A DNA stretch of 64,000 bases, from NCBI GenBank assembly GCA_011365055.1, contig RDOG01000002.1, forward strand, positions 1 through 64,000. The letters run 5' to 3'. Origin of the DNA: Promethearchaeota archaeon. Its GTDB lineage: Archaea; Asgardarchaeota; Lokiarchaeia; Helarchaeales; RDOG01. Below are positions 36,913-44,264 of the stretch, in pieces. Each line of letters begins with the position of its first letter. Positions within the stretch are counted from its first letter, which is position 1. Position numbers and translations under genes: made by a program. The notes below the pieces were generated by a model. The model had not been told where the DNA came from, ran no database searches, and saw only the letters and a list, made by a program, of their open reading frames with translations.

Positions 36913-37440
36913 ATGAGCTCGTTTGATTATTTCAAAATTTGTAAAGAATGTGATGATGAAGAATGTTGTAAAGAACCATATTATGCATTTTTATCAAAAA
37001 TTGAGATTTTGAAAATTAAAGAATATTTATTAGCTAATAAATTTGAAAAAAAATTTCAAAATTTTATCTCAAAAGGAAATTTCACTTATAATGATGAAAA
37101 AACAGAGGTATTTTCTATTAAAAAAGATAAAGGAAAATGCATTTTTCTTAAAGATAATCGATTTTGTATGATCCAGAATGTCAAACCTTTAGATTGTCGA
37201 CAATGGCCTTTGACCTTCGATTATCTCGAAAAAGAAGATAAATTAATAATTTATAGAGGAGTTTGTCCATTATCAGATGTTTTAGATGAAAATTGGATTA
37301 AATCAATGATAGAGATAATTAAAAAAGAAGTAAAAAATTGGCCTTTACAAGATCTCGCTGCTTATACTTCTTATGATAGAGATGACACGTTACGTGAAAT
37401 CAAAATTTTTGAAAATTTCCTTGGAATTAAAGATAAATGA
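36913..37440 (+). CDS. YkgJ-type cysteine-cluster protein
   Basis: A 175-residue protein with the CxxxCxxxC-type cluster of the YkgJ/zinc-or-iron-chelating family: CKECDDEECC at ~10-19, CIFLKDNRFCMIQNVKPLDCRQWP at ~77-100. Members are thought to bind Fe-S clusters or metal and are often linked to post-translational modification, but none of the archaeal ones is well characterised. It stands 80 bases before ribL on the same strand and may be co-transcribed with it. Metal type is not deducible. Confidence 0.85.
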   Translation: MSSFDYFKICKECDDEECCKEPYYAFLSKIEILKIKEYLLANKFEKKFQNFISKGNFTYNDEKTEVFSIKKDKGKCIFLKDNRFCMIQNVKPLDCRQWPLTFDYLEKEDKLIIYRGVCPLSDVLDENWIKSMIEIIKKEVKNWPLQDLAAYTSYDRDDTLREIKIFENFLGIKDK

Positions 37441-37520
37441 TATTTTAATTCGAAATCTTTAAAATTACATGTTTTATTTAAAAGCTAAAAAAAAGGATTC
37501 GAGAAAGGAATTTAAAAAAA

Positions 37521-37982
37521 ATGCCAAAGAGAGTCATGGTATTTGGAACATTTGATTTACTACATTATGGACACGTAAGACTCTTAAAAAATTCTAAAAA
37601 ATTGGGGGGAAAGGATTCAGAACTTATCGTTGTGATAGCTAGGGATAGTTCTGTGATGAAAATTAAGAAAATACCACCGATCTATAATGAAGATCAGAGA
37701 ATGATATTAATCTCGGAGTTAAAACCTGTAGATAAAGCAGTTCTTGGTTACGAAGGACCGGATAAATTGAGAATTGTAGAAGAATATAAACCTAATATCA
37801 TTGTTTTAGGTTATGATCAGAAAGTTTCAATTGAAAAACTTCAGTCAGAATTAAAGAAAAGAGGACTTCCAAACGTGAGAATAATCAGATTAGAAAAATA
37901 TGGAGATCCTGATTACAATAGTTCAACTAAAATCAGGGAAAAGATTATTCAAAACGGAAAAGCGATTGCTAATTCTCATTAA
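37521..37982 (+). CDS. ribL: FAD synthase, archaeal RibL type
   Basis: RibL transfers AMP (or CMP) from a nucleotide to FMN, making FAD. The 153-residue nucleotidyltransferase fold has the HxGH motif at residues 15-18 (LLHYGHVRLL), the GTFD strand before it and SSTKIREKI near 138-146 in the usual C-terminal place. The close convergent neighbour ribK (CTP-dependent riboflavin kinase) makes FMN, the substrate; the 3' ends overlap by 14 bases. This pairing supports the RibL call over other cytidylyltransferases such as glycerol-phosphate cytidylyltransferase. The FAD would serve the acyl-CoA dehydrogenase among others. Confidence 0.9.
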   Translation: MPKRVMVFGTFDLLHYGHVRLLKNSKKLGGKDSELIVVIARDSSVMKIKKIPPIYNEDQRMILISELKPVDKAVLGYEGPDKLRIVEEYKPNIIVLGYDQKVSIEKLQSELKKRGLPNVRIIRLEKYGDPDYNSSTKIREKIIQNGKAIANSH

Positions 37983-38658
37983 AGAAGATAGTTACTTTTA
38001 TCTCATCTCCATCATTGAGGTTTAATTTCTCACGTAGGTTGAATGGAGAGATTAATTCTAATATTTCATTAGGATGCGATGTTCTGTCGATGATTAAGGC
38101 TGCTCCTTCTGCTTTATCATTGATTAATGCCTTATAACACGTGACATCACCATAAGTTCGATCTGAATTCTTCCAACCCTGAATTTTAATGCATGGATAT
38201 TTTTCGGTCCTCAAAATTTTTCTGGTTTCAATATCTTTTTCTTCAATCAATCTTAAATTCAATGTTCCAGGAAATATGTCTTCGAATTTTAAATAATCTT
38301 TAAATTGATTATTATAACCAGGAATATTTACATAAAATTTTCCTTCTCCCATTCCTGTTTCTAAAATTCCTCTTATCTCCAATTTCTTAGGCACTTTTTT
38401 TATGATTAAATTTAATCTATCAGCAATATTCTCCAATATATTTCTCCCAGTATTCGTTAATATTATTATAGAGCCTTTTTGCGTTTTAATCCTTTTAATA
38501 TAACCTTTTTTCTCCAATTCAATTAATTTTCTTGAAGCAGTTTGTTGAGAAGTATTATATTTATCAGCAAAATCAGTTGTAGTTATTTCAATTTCTTCGT
38601 TAAAAGCTCCATATTCAGCTACATAAAATAAAAATTCAGTGTTTTCATCAATTTTCAT
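37969..38658 (-). CDS. ribK: CTP-dependent riboflavin kinase with N-terminal winged helix
   Basis: RibK (DUF120) phosphorylates riboflavin to FMN using CTP, an archaea-specific enzyme. Residues ~1-85 are a winged helix (TADKYNTSQQTASRKLIELEKKGYIKRI), residues ~90-229 the kinase, with GMGEGKFYVNIPGY (105-118), FPGTLNLRL, and the C-terminal LNDGDEIKVTIF. The fused winged helix is common in this family and suggests autoregulation, as in the RibR-like regulators. It converges on ribL with a 14-base overlap of the coding ends, which gives the riboflavin-to-FAD pair. Confidence 0.93.
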   Translation of the reverse strand: MKIDENTEFLFYVAEYGAFNEEIEITTTDFADKYNTSQQTASRKLIELEKKGYIKRIKTQKGSIIILTNTGRNILENIADRLNLIIKKVPKKLEIRGILETGMGEGKFYVNIPGYNNQFKDYLKFEDIFPGTLNLRLIEEKDIETRKILRTEKYPCIKIQGWKNSDRTYGDVTCYKALINDKAEGAALIIDRTSHPNEILELISPFNLREKLNLNDGDEIKVTIFFNEN

Positions 38659-38681
38659 TATGATAAGAATATAAATTGTTT

Positions 38682-39374
38682 TTATTTATTTTTTGATTTA
38701 ATTTGATTAGCTAGATTATGGGCTTCAAGTAGGGGAATAGGAAACTTATCGTTAATTATTAATTTAGCAGTCATTTTAAGTGCAGTTGTTAAGGATATTT
38801 TATGCCCAACTGAAATATATATAGGCTTTACACGAGATTGAGATTGATAAACAAATCCAATCAATTTATTACCGTCAAAAATTTTAATATTTTCTCCTTT
38901 CTCCAGCAATTTTTGTTCGTAGGTTCCAACCAAGTAATTTGAAGCTATTCCTACGGTTGGTATGTCCAAAAGATATCCTATATGAGAAGCTAATCCGATT
39001 CTTGGATGCATTAATCCATGTCCATTCAAAAATAATAAATCAATCTCTTTTATATTTAAAGTTTCAAAGAGTTTTAATATTATTGGACCTTCTCTGAAGG
39101 AAAATAAAGTGGAAACATATGGAAAAGAAATTTCACTAATTGCAGTTTGTTTTTTTATTATGGAATTTTCTTGAAGATCATATATTACACATGCTGCATA
39201 TCCTTTTTCATCGTCATATGCTACATCAATTCCTGCAAATCGATTATAATTTATGTTTGGAGGATCATAATCTATAATTTCTTTTTTAATCAATAATTGA
39301 TAAGATATTAATTCATCATAATTTTCTTTATAATTCTGGATTATTTCCTTAAATTTGAGGATTCTTTCATTCAT
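38682..39374 (-). CDS. nfi: Endonuclease V
   Basis: Endonuclease V nicks DNA one base 3' of deoxyinosine, and in some organisms cuts inosine in RNA. Catalytic Asp50 in FAGIDVAYDD, Glu near 113 in SFREGP, and the LFLNGHGLMHPRIGLASHIGY block (~125-145) are all present. The 230-residue length is normal. Its ATG overlaps the stop of sepS by four bases (ATGA), so it is translated from the same message as SepRS. That coupling has no obvious logic beyond shared expression. Confidence 0.93.
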   Translation of the reverse strand: MNERILKFKEIIQNYKENYDELISYQLLIKKEIIDYDPPNINYNRFAGIDVAYDDEKGYAACVIYDLQENSIIKKQTAISEISFPYVSTLFSFREGPIILKLFETLNIKEIDLLFLNGHGLMHPRIGLASHIGYLLDIPTVGIASNYLVGTYEQKLLEKGENIKIFDGNKLIGFVYQSQSRVKPIYISVGHKISLTTALKMTAKLIINDKFPIPLLEAHNLANQIKSKNK

Positions 39375-40930
39375 TTTGATTCATTCTTTATATAAATTCT
39401 AAATCCTATGAACCCAGGTCCTCTAATATCGATTTTTTTTTCATTAGAAGTAATATAATAGCGTGCTTCTTGTTCTATTTTTATGTTGATATCTGATGGT
39501 TTTTTTATCATTCTTATTCGTATATCTCTAAAAGTCTCTTTTTTTTCTATCATTTCTTCTAATTCACTAACTACTCTTGATATGATAGCATCAATATAGC
39601 GAATGCTTGTCGAGCAGCCTTCTTCTTCAGCAACACCTATGATATCACCATTTTTCACGCATATAATGTTAAGTGCAGCTTTTCCAAGAATATTTTCACC
39701 TTTATCCTTTTCATAGGAAGTGATACGAACATTTTTCTCATTAAAAATCCCTTCCCAAACAGGAATCTCCAATTCATTATCCCCACAGGTTTGATCCTTG
39801 CATTTAATGACTTCAGCAGTAATAAGCTTAATCATGTCTAGACCAAATTTTGATCTTGGCAAATGATCAATTTTTACTAATTCAGCAAGTTCTTCATCGC
39901 TATATTCTTTATCATAATAATATGGATAAGCTAATTTTCTTATATCATCCATTCCTGTTTGTATCATTGCTAGCCTTTCTATTCCTGCACCAAAGTTAAA
40001 TACAGGATAATCTATTCCAAATTTTACTAAGCTTACTGGACTATAGAACCCTCCATCTCCTATTTCAATCCACTCACCGGATTCGTGTTTTATGAATACT
40101 TCAAATTCTGTCTGTGGAGCATAATATTTGGATGTGCCTTTCTTAATTTTAAATTTAACCTTCTCAAATCCAAATTTGATTAAAATATCTTTTACAATAT
40201 CCTGACAATCCTCCAAAGTAATTTCTTCAGCCTGTATTACCAACGATGCAGTATTAGAAGTATATAAATGCGTTTTATCTAAATTTTGTTCCCTTCGATA
40301 TTTAGGTCCAGTATGAAATAATTGAATGGGCATCTTTCTACTTTTTTGCATTGATCCTAATACTGGAAACCATAAAGCAGTTGTATGGCTTCTTAATGTT
40401 AAATTACTTGGTATTGGTTTGACGTCTTTTAATTCAGGGAATACTTTATCAATAATTTCCGAAGCTTGTTCTTCTTTAATCTTCAATCGTGTTACCATAG
40501 TTTCAATTAAATCATCAGCTTCCACTTTTCCAATTTTATATTCCCTAAAAAGTCCTTTTAACATGTCTTCTCTATTGAAATTTGGTATGATTTCATTAAT
40601 TGCATCTAATTTCTTTTTAGAGATTCCAATATCAGGACGGGGAAGAGAAGCCAAATAAAATAATCTATCTAATATTAAAACCGCCTCGGGACCATACTCT
40701 TTGAATACCATCGCTTCTTCTATAATAGTTGGTAAGATAACTTCTTCGAAGCCTGTATTAATTAAAGTTTTTCTAAATTTTTCAATAATATCATAAACTA
40801 CGTGGGATTTACCAATTTTCTCAAGTTTAAACTTCTTTCCTTTGATTTCTAATAAATCTCGAGTTTCGACCCAAGCCTTTTCATAATTCTCTTCTATTGC
40901 TTTTTTTATTTCCTTAGAATTAAATTTCAT
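39371..40930 (-). CDS. sepS: O-phosphoseryl-tRNA(Cys) synthetase (SepRS)
   Basis: SepRS charges tRNA-Cys with phosphoserine; SepCysS then converts it to Cys-tRNA. It is known from methanogens and a few other archaea. The 519-residue class II enzyme has LPTIIEEAMVFKEYGPEAVLILDRLFYLA near 63-91, LRSHTTALWFPVL at ~178-190, the motif-2 region HTGPKYRREQNLDKTHL near 207, and the motif-3 region PVFNFGAGIERLAMI near 307. The C-terminal anticodon-binding part holds RITSYEKDKGENILGKA and AEEEGCSTSIRYID. It overlaps endonuclease V by four bases. SepCysS is not in the window, so the pathway is only half visible. Confidence 0.92.
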   Translation of the reverse strand: MKFNSKEIKKAIEENYEKAWVETRDLLEIKGKKFKLEKIGKSHVVYDIIEKFRKTLINTGFEEVILPTIIEEAMVFKEYGPEAVLILDRLFYLASLPRPDIGISKKKLDAINEIIPNFNREDMLKGLFREYKIGKVEADDLIETMVTRLKIKEEQASEIIDKVFPELKDVKPIPSNLTLRSHTTALWFPVLGSMQKSRKMPIQLFHTGPKYRREQNLDKTHLYTSNTASLVIQAEEITLEDCQDIVKDILIKFGFEKVKFKIKKGTSKYYAPQTEFEVFIKHESGEWIEIGDGGFYSPVSLVKFGIDYPVFNFGAGIERLAMIQTGMDDIRKLAYPYYYDKEYSDEELAELVKIDHLPRSKFGLDMIKLITAEVIKCKDQTCGDNELEIPVWEGIFNEKNVRITSYEKDKGENILGKAALNIICVKNGDIIGVAEEEGCSTSIRYIDAIISRVVSELEEMIEKKETFRDIRIRMIKKPSDINIKIEQEARYYITSNEKKIDIRGPGFIGFRIYIKNESK

Positions 40931-41019
40931 AGTGAAATCCTCAAAAAAAGTATGTTTTATCTAATAATAAAATCTTTACAAATTAGAATATAAGAAATAT
41001 TTCAAGAATATTATAGTAT

Positions 41020-41463
41020 TTAACTTCCAATTTTGCTCTCTTTTAAAATAACTGAGAACCTTCTTTCAAATTTATCAATAATTGAAGTTCCCAATTGATA
41101 AGGAAAATCTAAAACGATTCTTTTTGTGAAATCATCAATATTTTGATTAATAGAGGATATAAATTCACTTGGTACTATATCTTTTTTAGCTTGTTCAATT
41201 CCTTTTAAAATTTTATCTAAATTTTCTTGTTGAATTACCAAACTATAGTCAATTATGATTTTTATGAACTTAAATTTTTCAATCTCTTCTTCTAATACCT
41301 TAGAAATCTTTTCTTTCATTAGATTCGATGAATAATCCACAACTGATTTGGTTATTTCGAGCTGGAATTTTTCCGTGTCCACAATTAGCTTATCTGTTTC
41401 TCGCTCTAATTTTTTTTGTATCTGTTCTAATTTTGAGATGATCATTTTGTTATCAAAGCTCAT
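41020..41463 (-). CDS. Small helical coiled-coil protein
   Basis: A 147-residue protein predicted to be almost wholly alpha-helical, starting with a heptad-like stretch (SKLEQIQKKLERETDKLIVD) and continuing with amphipathic helices to residue ~110. No motif, signal peptide or membrane segment is visible. The tail (FERRFSVILKESKIGS) is basic. It is 90 bases from sepS and divergent from the following unknown gene. I do not recognise the family. Moderate confidence because the codon pattern and length are consistent with a real gene. Confidence 0.65.
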   Translation of the reverse strand: MSFDNKMIISKLEQIQKKLERETDKLIVDTEKFQLEITKSVVDYSSNLMKEKISKVLEEEIEKFKFIKIIIDYSLVIQQENLDKILKGIEQAKKDIVPSEFISSINQNIDDFTKRIVLDFPYQLGTSIIDKFERRFSVILKESKIGS

Positions 41464-41549
41464 ATTTAATCACTTTCATTTATTGAAATAAAGACTATTT
41501 ATCTGTATTTCTTAAATTTATTAAGTTTTATTCTAGGTGGAAATTTATT

Positions 41550-42089
41550 ATGGAACTAACTGATGAAAATGTTATTCCAATTTTTGGAGAAGCATGGTTT
41601 TATGTTTCAAAACAAGGTCAAATTTCAGAAATATTAGAATTCTATTATAAGGATCCGGATGAATATTATAAAAAATTATTGGAACACGGGTTTCAAGAAG
41701 AACTTGAAGCCGAAATTTCCAATCTTTGGAATAATTTGGATGATATATTTGAGAATGAGGAAAATATATTGAACCAAAAGAAAGTTTATCCTAAGGTGCA
41801 GCATGTAGAAATAGGAATACGGCAAGATCCCATTTATCCCCACATAACTTGGATTATCTATTTTGAAGGGAAGATGTTTGAAAACGATGAAAATATCTAC
41901 GAGTCAAAAACTGATCTTGAAAAACTTGATTATGATTGTAAAGCAACATGGATATTTCCCAAATATGTTAAATTTATAGATATAAACTCTGCAATGAATT
42001 ATCAAATCATAAATAATTTCATCCTATTATTTCAGGCAAAAAAAGGAGAGTTCATTGGAGGAAATGAGAAATTCATTTTTAGATTTTAA
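41550..42089 (+). CDS. Unknown acidic protein (179 aa)
   Basis: A 179-residue acidic protein I do not recognise. Early residues (VIPIFGEAWFYVSKQGQISEIL) look like alternating strands; a long helix with YYKKLLEHGFQEELEAE follows; the rest has WIIYFEGKMFENDE and CKATWIFPKYVK, suggesting a small alpha/beta domain of about 160 residues. No signal peptide or membrane span. The stop lies inside a 37-bp repeat that recurs twice in the 42-46 kb region, an odd place for a stop. It is divergent from the coiled-coil gene and convergent with the GNAT gene. Confidence 0.65.
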   Translation: MELTDENVIPIFGEAWFYVSKQGQISEILEFYYKDPDEYYKKLLEHGFQEELEAEISNLWNNLDDIFENEENILNQKKVYPKVQHVEIGIRQDPIYPHITWIIYFEGKMFENDENIYESKTDLEKLDYDCKATWIFPKYVKFIDINSAMNYQIINNFILLFQAKKGEFIGGNEKFIFRF

Positions 42090-42112
42090 AATACTATGGT
42101 GAATGTATATCT
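42076..42112 (+). repeat. Dispersed ~37-bp repeat, copy A
   Basis: TTTTTAGATTTTAAAATACT then ATGGTGAATGTATAT. It overlaps the stop codon of the 179-residue unknown gene. Related copies: B (43894-43934, plus) and C (46229-46266, minus). The shared core is AAAATnCyAyGGTGAA followed by a TATAT stretch. Confidence 0.5.
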
Positions 42113-42175
42113 ATAGATTAAAAAAATCAATTAATCTTTTTTTCAGTTGAAATCATTAATTCTTACATGATTTAG

Positions 42176-42781
42176 CTAGTTATCGAGATTATAAATGATT
42201 TCAATAATGTCTAAATCACGACTTTTCTCACATTTATGACCTAATTTTTGAATTAAGGAATGAATTTTATAATTATTAATGAGATAATATCCAAAAATTT
42301 TCTTAAAACCATTCAATTTTGCCAATAAAATCATATATTCTATCATTTGCTGCCCAAGATGTTTTCCGTGCCATTTATCAGCAACGATTACAGCTAATTC
42401 TCCAGATCCTAGTTCTTCTTGAGATTTTATTAGCTCAATAATACCCAAAAATGGTATTTCTTCATCATTTAAATCCTCAGCAATAATGATTAATTCATTT
42501 CTGTTAAGAGCTGATAAAATTCGCTTCGCTTCAATAAATTTAATGTTTGGATTCTGCGAAAAATGCCTATAAAATATTGTTTCTTTACTTAATAACTCGA
42601 AAAATGCAAAAAGTTTATTGAAATCATTTCGGGTCAAAGATCTTAATCCTACAGGACTTCCATCATTTAATTTAATTATCTTTTCATATTTTAAATTAAA
42701 TAATGAATCTTTATGATATTTTTCAAAACTTTGTATTGATTTTTTTTTCAGTTTTATTTCATAATCATCTTGTACAATCAT
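42176..42781 (-). CDS. GNAT-family N-acetyltransferase
   Basis: GNAT enzymes transfer acetyl from acetyl-CoA to amines. In this 201-residue protein the acetyl-CoA-binding motif A is ADKWHGKHLGQQMIEYMI (~141-158), a variant of the [RQ]xxGx[GA] loop in which the third position is Leu. An AVIVADKWHG strand and a GYYLINNYKIHSLIQKLGH motif B follow. The N-terminal ~45 residues are extra and helical. It shares the intergenic space with the TrmB regulator and may be controlled by it. Substrate is not deducible. Confidence 0.8.
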   Translation of the reverse strand: MIVQDDYEIKLKKKSIQSFEKYHKDSLFNLKYEKIIKLNDGSPVGLRSLTRNDFNKLFAFFELLSKETIFYRHFSQNPNIKFIEAKRILSALNRNELIIIAEDLNDEEIPFLGIIELIKSQEELGSGELAVIVADKWHGKHLGQQMIEYMILLAKLNGFKKIFGYYLINNYKIHSLIQKLGHKCEKSRDLDIIEIIYNLDN

Positions 42782-42901
42782 CTTTTTTCCCTTATTTTAT
42801 TTAATTTTCAATTTATATTATGTAATTATAGTAAAATCGAATTATTCTTTTTTTTCGATCAAAACAACTTTTTTAAGGTGGAATCAAATAATGATATTAA
42901 T

Positions 42902-43798
42902 ATGAAATTAAACGATTTTAGTGAAATTAAAGAATTTTTAAAACGCTGTGATTTAACTAATTACGAAATAAATGCATACTTGACGCTATTTAAAGGGGAA
43001 ATTTTAACAGCTCGAGAAATAAGTAAAAGGTCTAAAGTTCCGTCTGGTAGGATTTATGAAATATTGGAAGAACTTAAAGAAAAGGGAATTATTGAAATTC
43101 AAGATTCAAGACCAAAAAAATATAGAATAATTAATCCAGTTTCCGCTTTTAGAAGTCTAATTTCTTATTATGAAAAAAAATTAAAGGAAAATATTTCTTT
43201 TTTAACTGATCATGCAAGATCCATCGAGAACAAATTACAATCAATGAATTACCCTCCAGATACTAAATCTACACGAATTTTTTGGTCAACAGCATTTGGA
43301 GCTGAACAGGCATTTAAATTATATATTAAGAAATACAATGAAGCTCAAGTGGAGATATTAAATACCGGATTCATTACTGATACAACAATAAAGAAATTAA
43401 CAGTTAGTAAAAATTACTTTAAACACTTAGAAAATGCAGTAAAAAGAGGAGTTCAAGCTAAATATCTTTGGAGCTTTCAATTTGACGCTAGATCCCTTAG
43501 TAAAAATCAAATTCAACGAAATGTCTTGGTGTTTAATAAAATCGTTGATTTTTTTAAAAAATCTCTAAATTTATCAAATATTTCAGAGCAATTTGAAATG
43601 AGGTTCATCCATAAACGAATTCCAACATTATATGATGTTTTTGATAAAACAAGAGTGTTAATTAAACTACAAGATCCATTAGATCCAACACAAATTTATT
43701 CTGCAATAAACGTTTTAGATTACAAACTGGCTGAAGAATTAAGACAAAAATATCAACAATTATGGACCTTAGAAGGTATTGAACCAGAAATAATATAA
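42902..43798 (+). CDS. TrmB-family transcription regulator
   Basis: TrmB proteins are archaeal sugar- or metabolite-responsive regulators with an N-terminal winged helix. The DNA-binding part is visible at residues ~15-85 (CDLTNYEINAYLTLFKGEILTAREISKRSKVPSGRIYEILEELKEKGII), then a coiled-coil hinge and an effector-binding domain (~120-298). I start at ATG 42902 because the extension upstream is hydrophobic, lacks family similarity and begins inside the GNAT leader; a GTG at 42878 with AAGGTGG nearby is an alternative. It is divergent from the GNAT gene, a possible target. Ligand is unknown. Confidence 0.85.
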   Translation: MKLNDFSEIKEFLKRCDLTNYEINAYLTLFKGEILTAREISKRSKVPSGRIYEILEELKEKGIIEIQDSRPKKYRIINPVSAFRSLISYYEKKLKENISFLTDHARSIENKLQSMNYPPDTKSTRIFWSTAFGAEQAFKLYIKKYNEAQVEILNTGFITDTTIKKLTVSKNYFKHLENAVKRGVQAKYLWSFQFDARSLSKNQIQRNVLVFNKIVDFFKKSLNLSNISEQFEMRFIHKRIPTLYDVFDKTRVLIKLQDPLDPTQIYSAINVLDYKLAEELRQKYQQLWTLEGIEPEII

Positions 43799-43893
43799 TT
43801 GAAATAATATAATTGAATTAGAATTCTTAAATAAATTCATTTATTTTGCCAGTTTAATAATTCATATGAAAAAAAATTAGGACATTAATTTAT

Positions 43894-43934
43894 TTTTTCT
43901 TGGATTTTAAAATACCACGGTGAAAATATATATT
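43894..43934 (+). repeat. Dispersed ~37-bp repeat, copy B
   Basis: TTTTCTTGGATTTTAAAATA then CCACGGTGAAAATATATAT. Its first 17 bases (TTCTTGGATTTTAAAAT) also form the left arm of the 28-bp palindrome at 46324, so B and the palindrome are related. It lies left of the Kelch gene. Confidence 0.5.
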
Positions 43935-44002
43935 TGATATATGTTTGAAATTATTAGCTTTTTCGAAACGCTATTCAATCCATATCGCACGATACGGATC
44001 AT

Positions 44003-44155
44003 TCAGAATAGAGAGTTCAAGTTAAAAACACTAATTCCTGTTTCTCTCCTTCTAAATCCCGCCATAATTCTTGTATCCAATAGATTGACTAATATCTTTA
44101 AGATCTCATCTTCTTTAAGATTAGATTTTTTCTTTACTTGATCTAAATTGTAATT
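44003..44155 (-). pseudogene. Possible remnant of a small helix-turn-helix gene
   Basis: About 50 codons on the minus strand stay open without an ATG at the 5' end and read like a winged-helix piece: KEDEILKILVNLLDTRIMAG then FRRRETGISVFNLN. The stop is at 44003-44005. No start codon or ribosome-binding site is found because a stop precedes it in frame. It could be a truncated gene left in the repeat-bounded island, or chance. Low confidence. Confidence 0.3.
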
Positions 44156-44238
44156 AGAAAATTACAATTCTTTAAGATAATCTTTTTAATTAAAAAATAA
44201 CAGTTCTTTACCCTTTTGCATCTTTTAATGAATGAATG

Positions 44239-44253
44239 AAAAAAAAAAAAAAA
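44239..44253 (-). terminator. Oligo-T terminator of the Kelch gene
   Basis: A run of fifteen A on the plus strand, that is fifteen T on the minus strand, begins about 12 bases after the Kelch stop. Long oligo-T tracts terminate archaeal RNA polymerase. It is the longest homopolymer I noticed in the window. Confidence 0.6.
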
Positions 44254-44264
44254 TTCACTTGGAT

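Larger units (their letters stand above)
43799..44264. other. 466-base gap with repeat copy and gene remnant
   Basis: Between the TrmB gene and the Kelch stop there is no full gene. It holds copy B of the dispersed ~37-bp repeat (43894-43934), a short open stretch on the minus strand that reads like a winged-helix fragment (44003-44152), an inverted repeat TTGTAATTAGAAAATTACAA (~44148-44167), and the oligo-T terminator of the Kelch gene. Confidence 0.5.

Noticed and set aside
43941..44141. 66-codon plus-strand ORF after repeat copy B
   Set aside because: No family resemblance and no start signal; the opposite strand reads more like protein.
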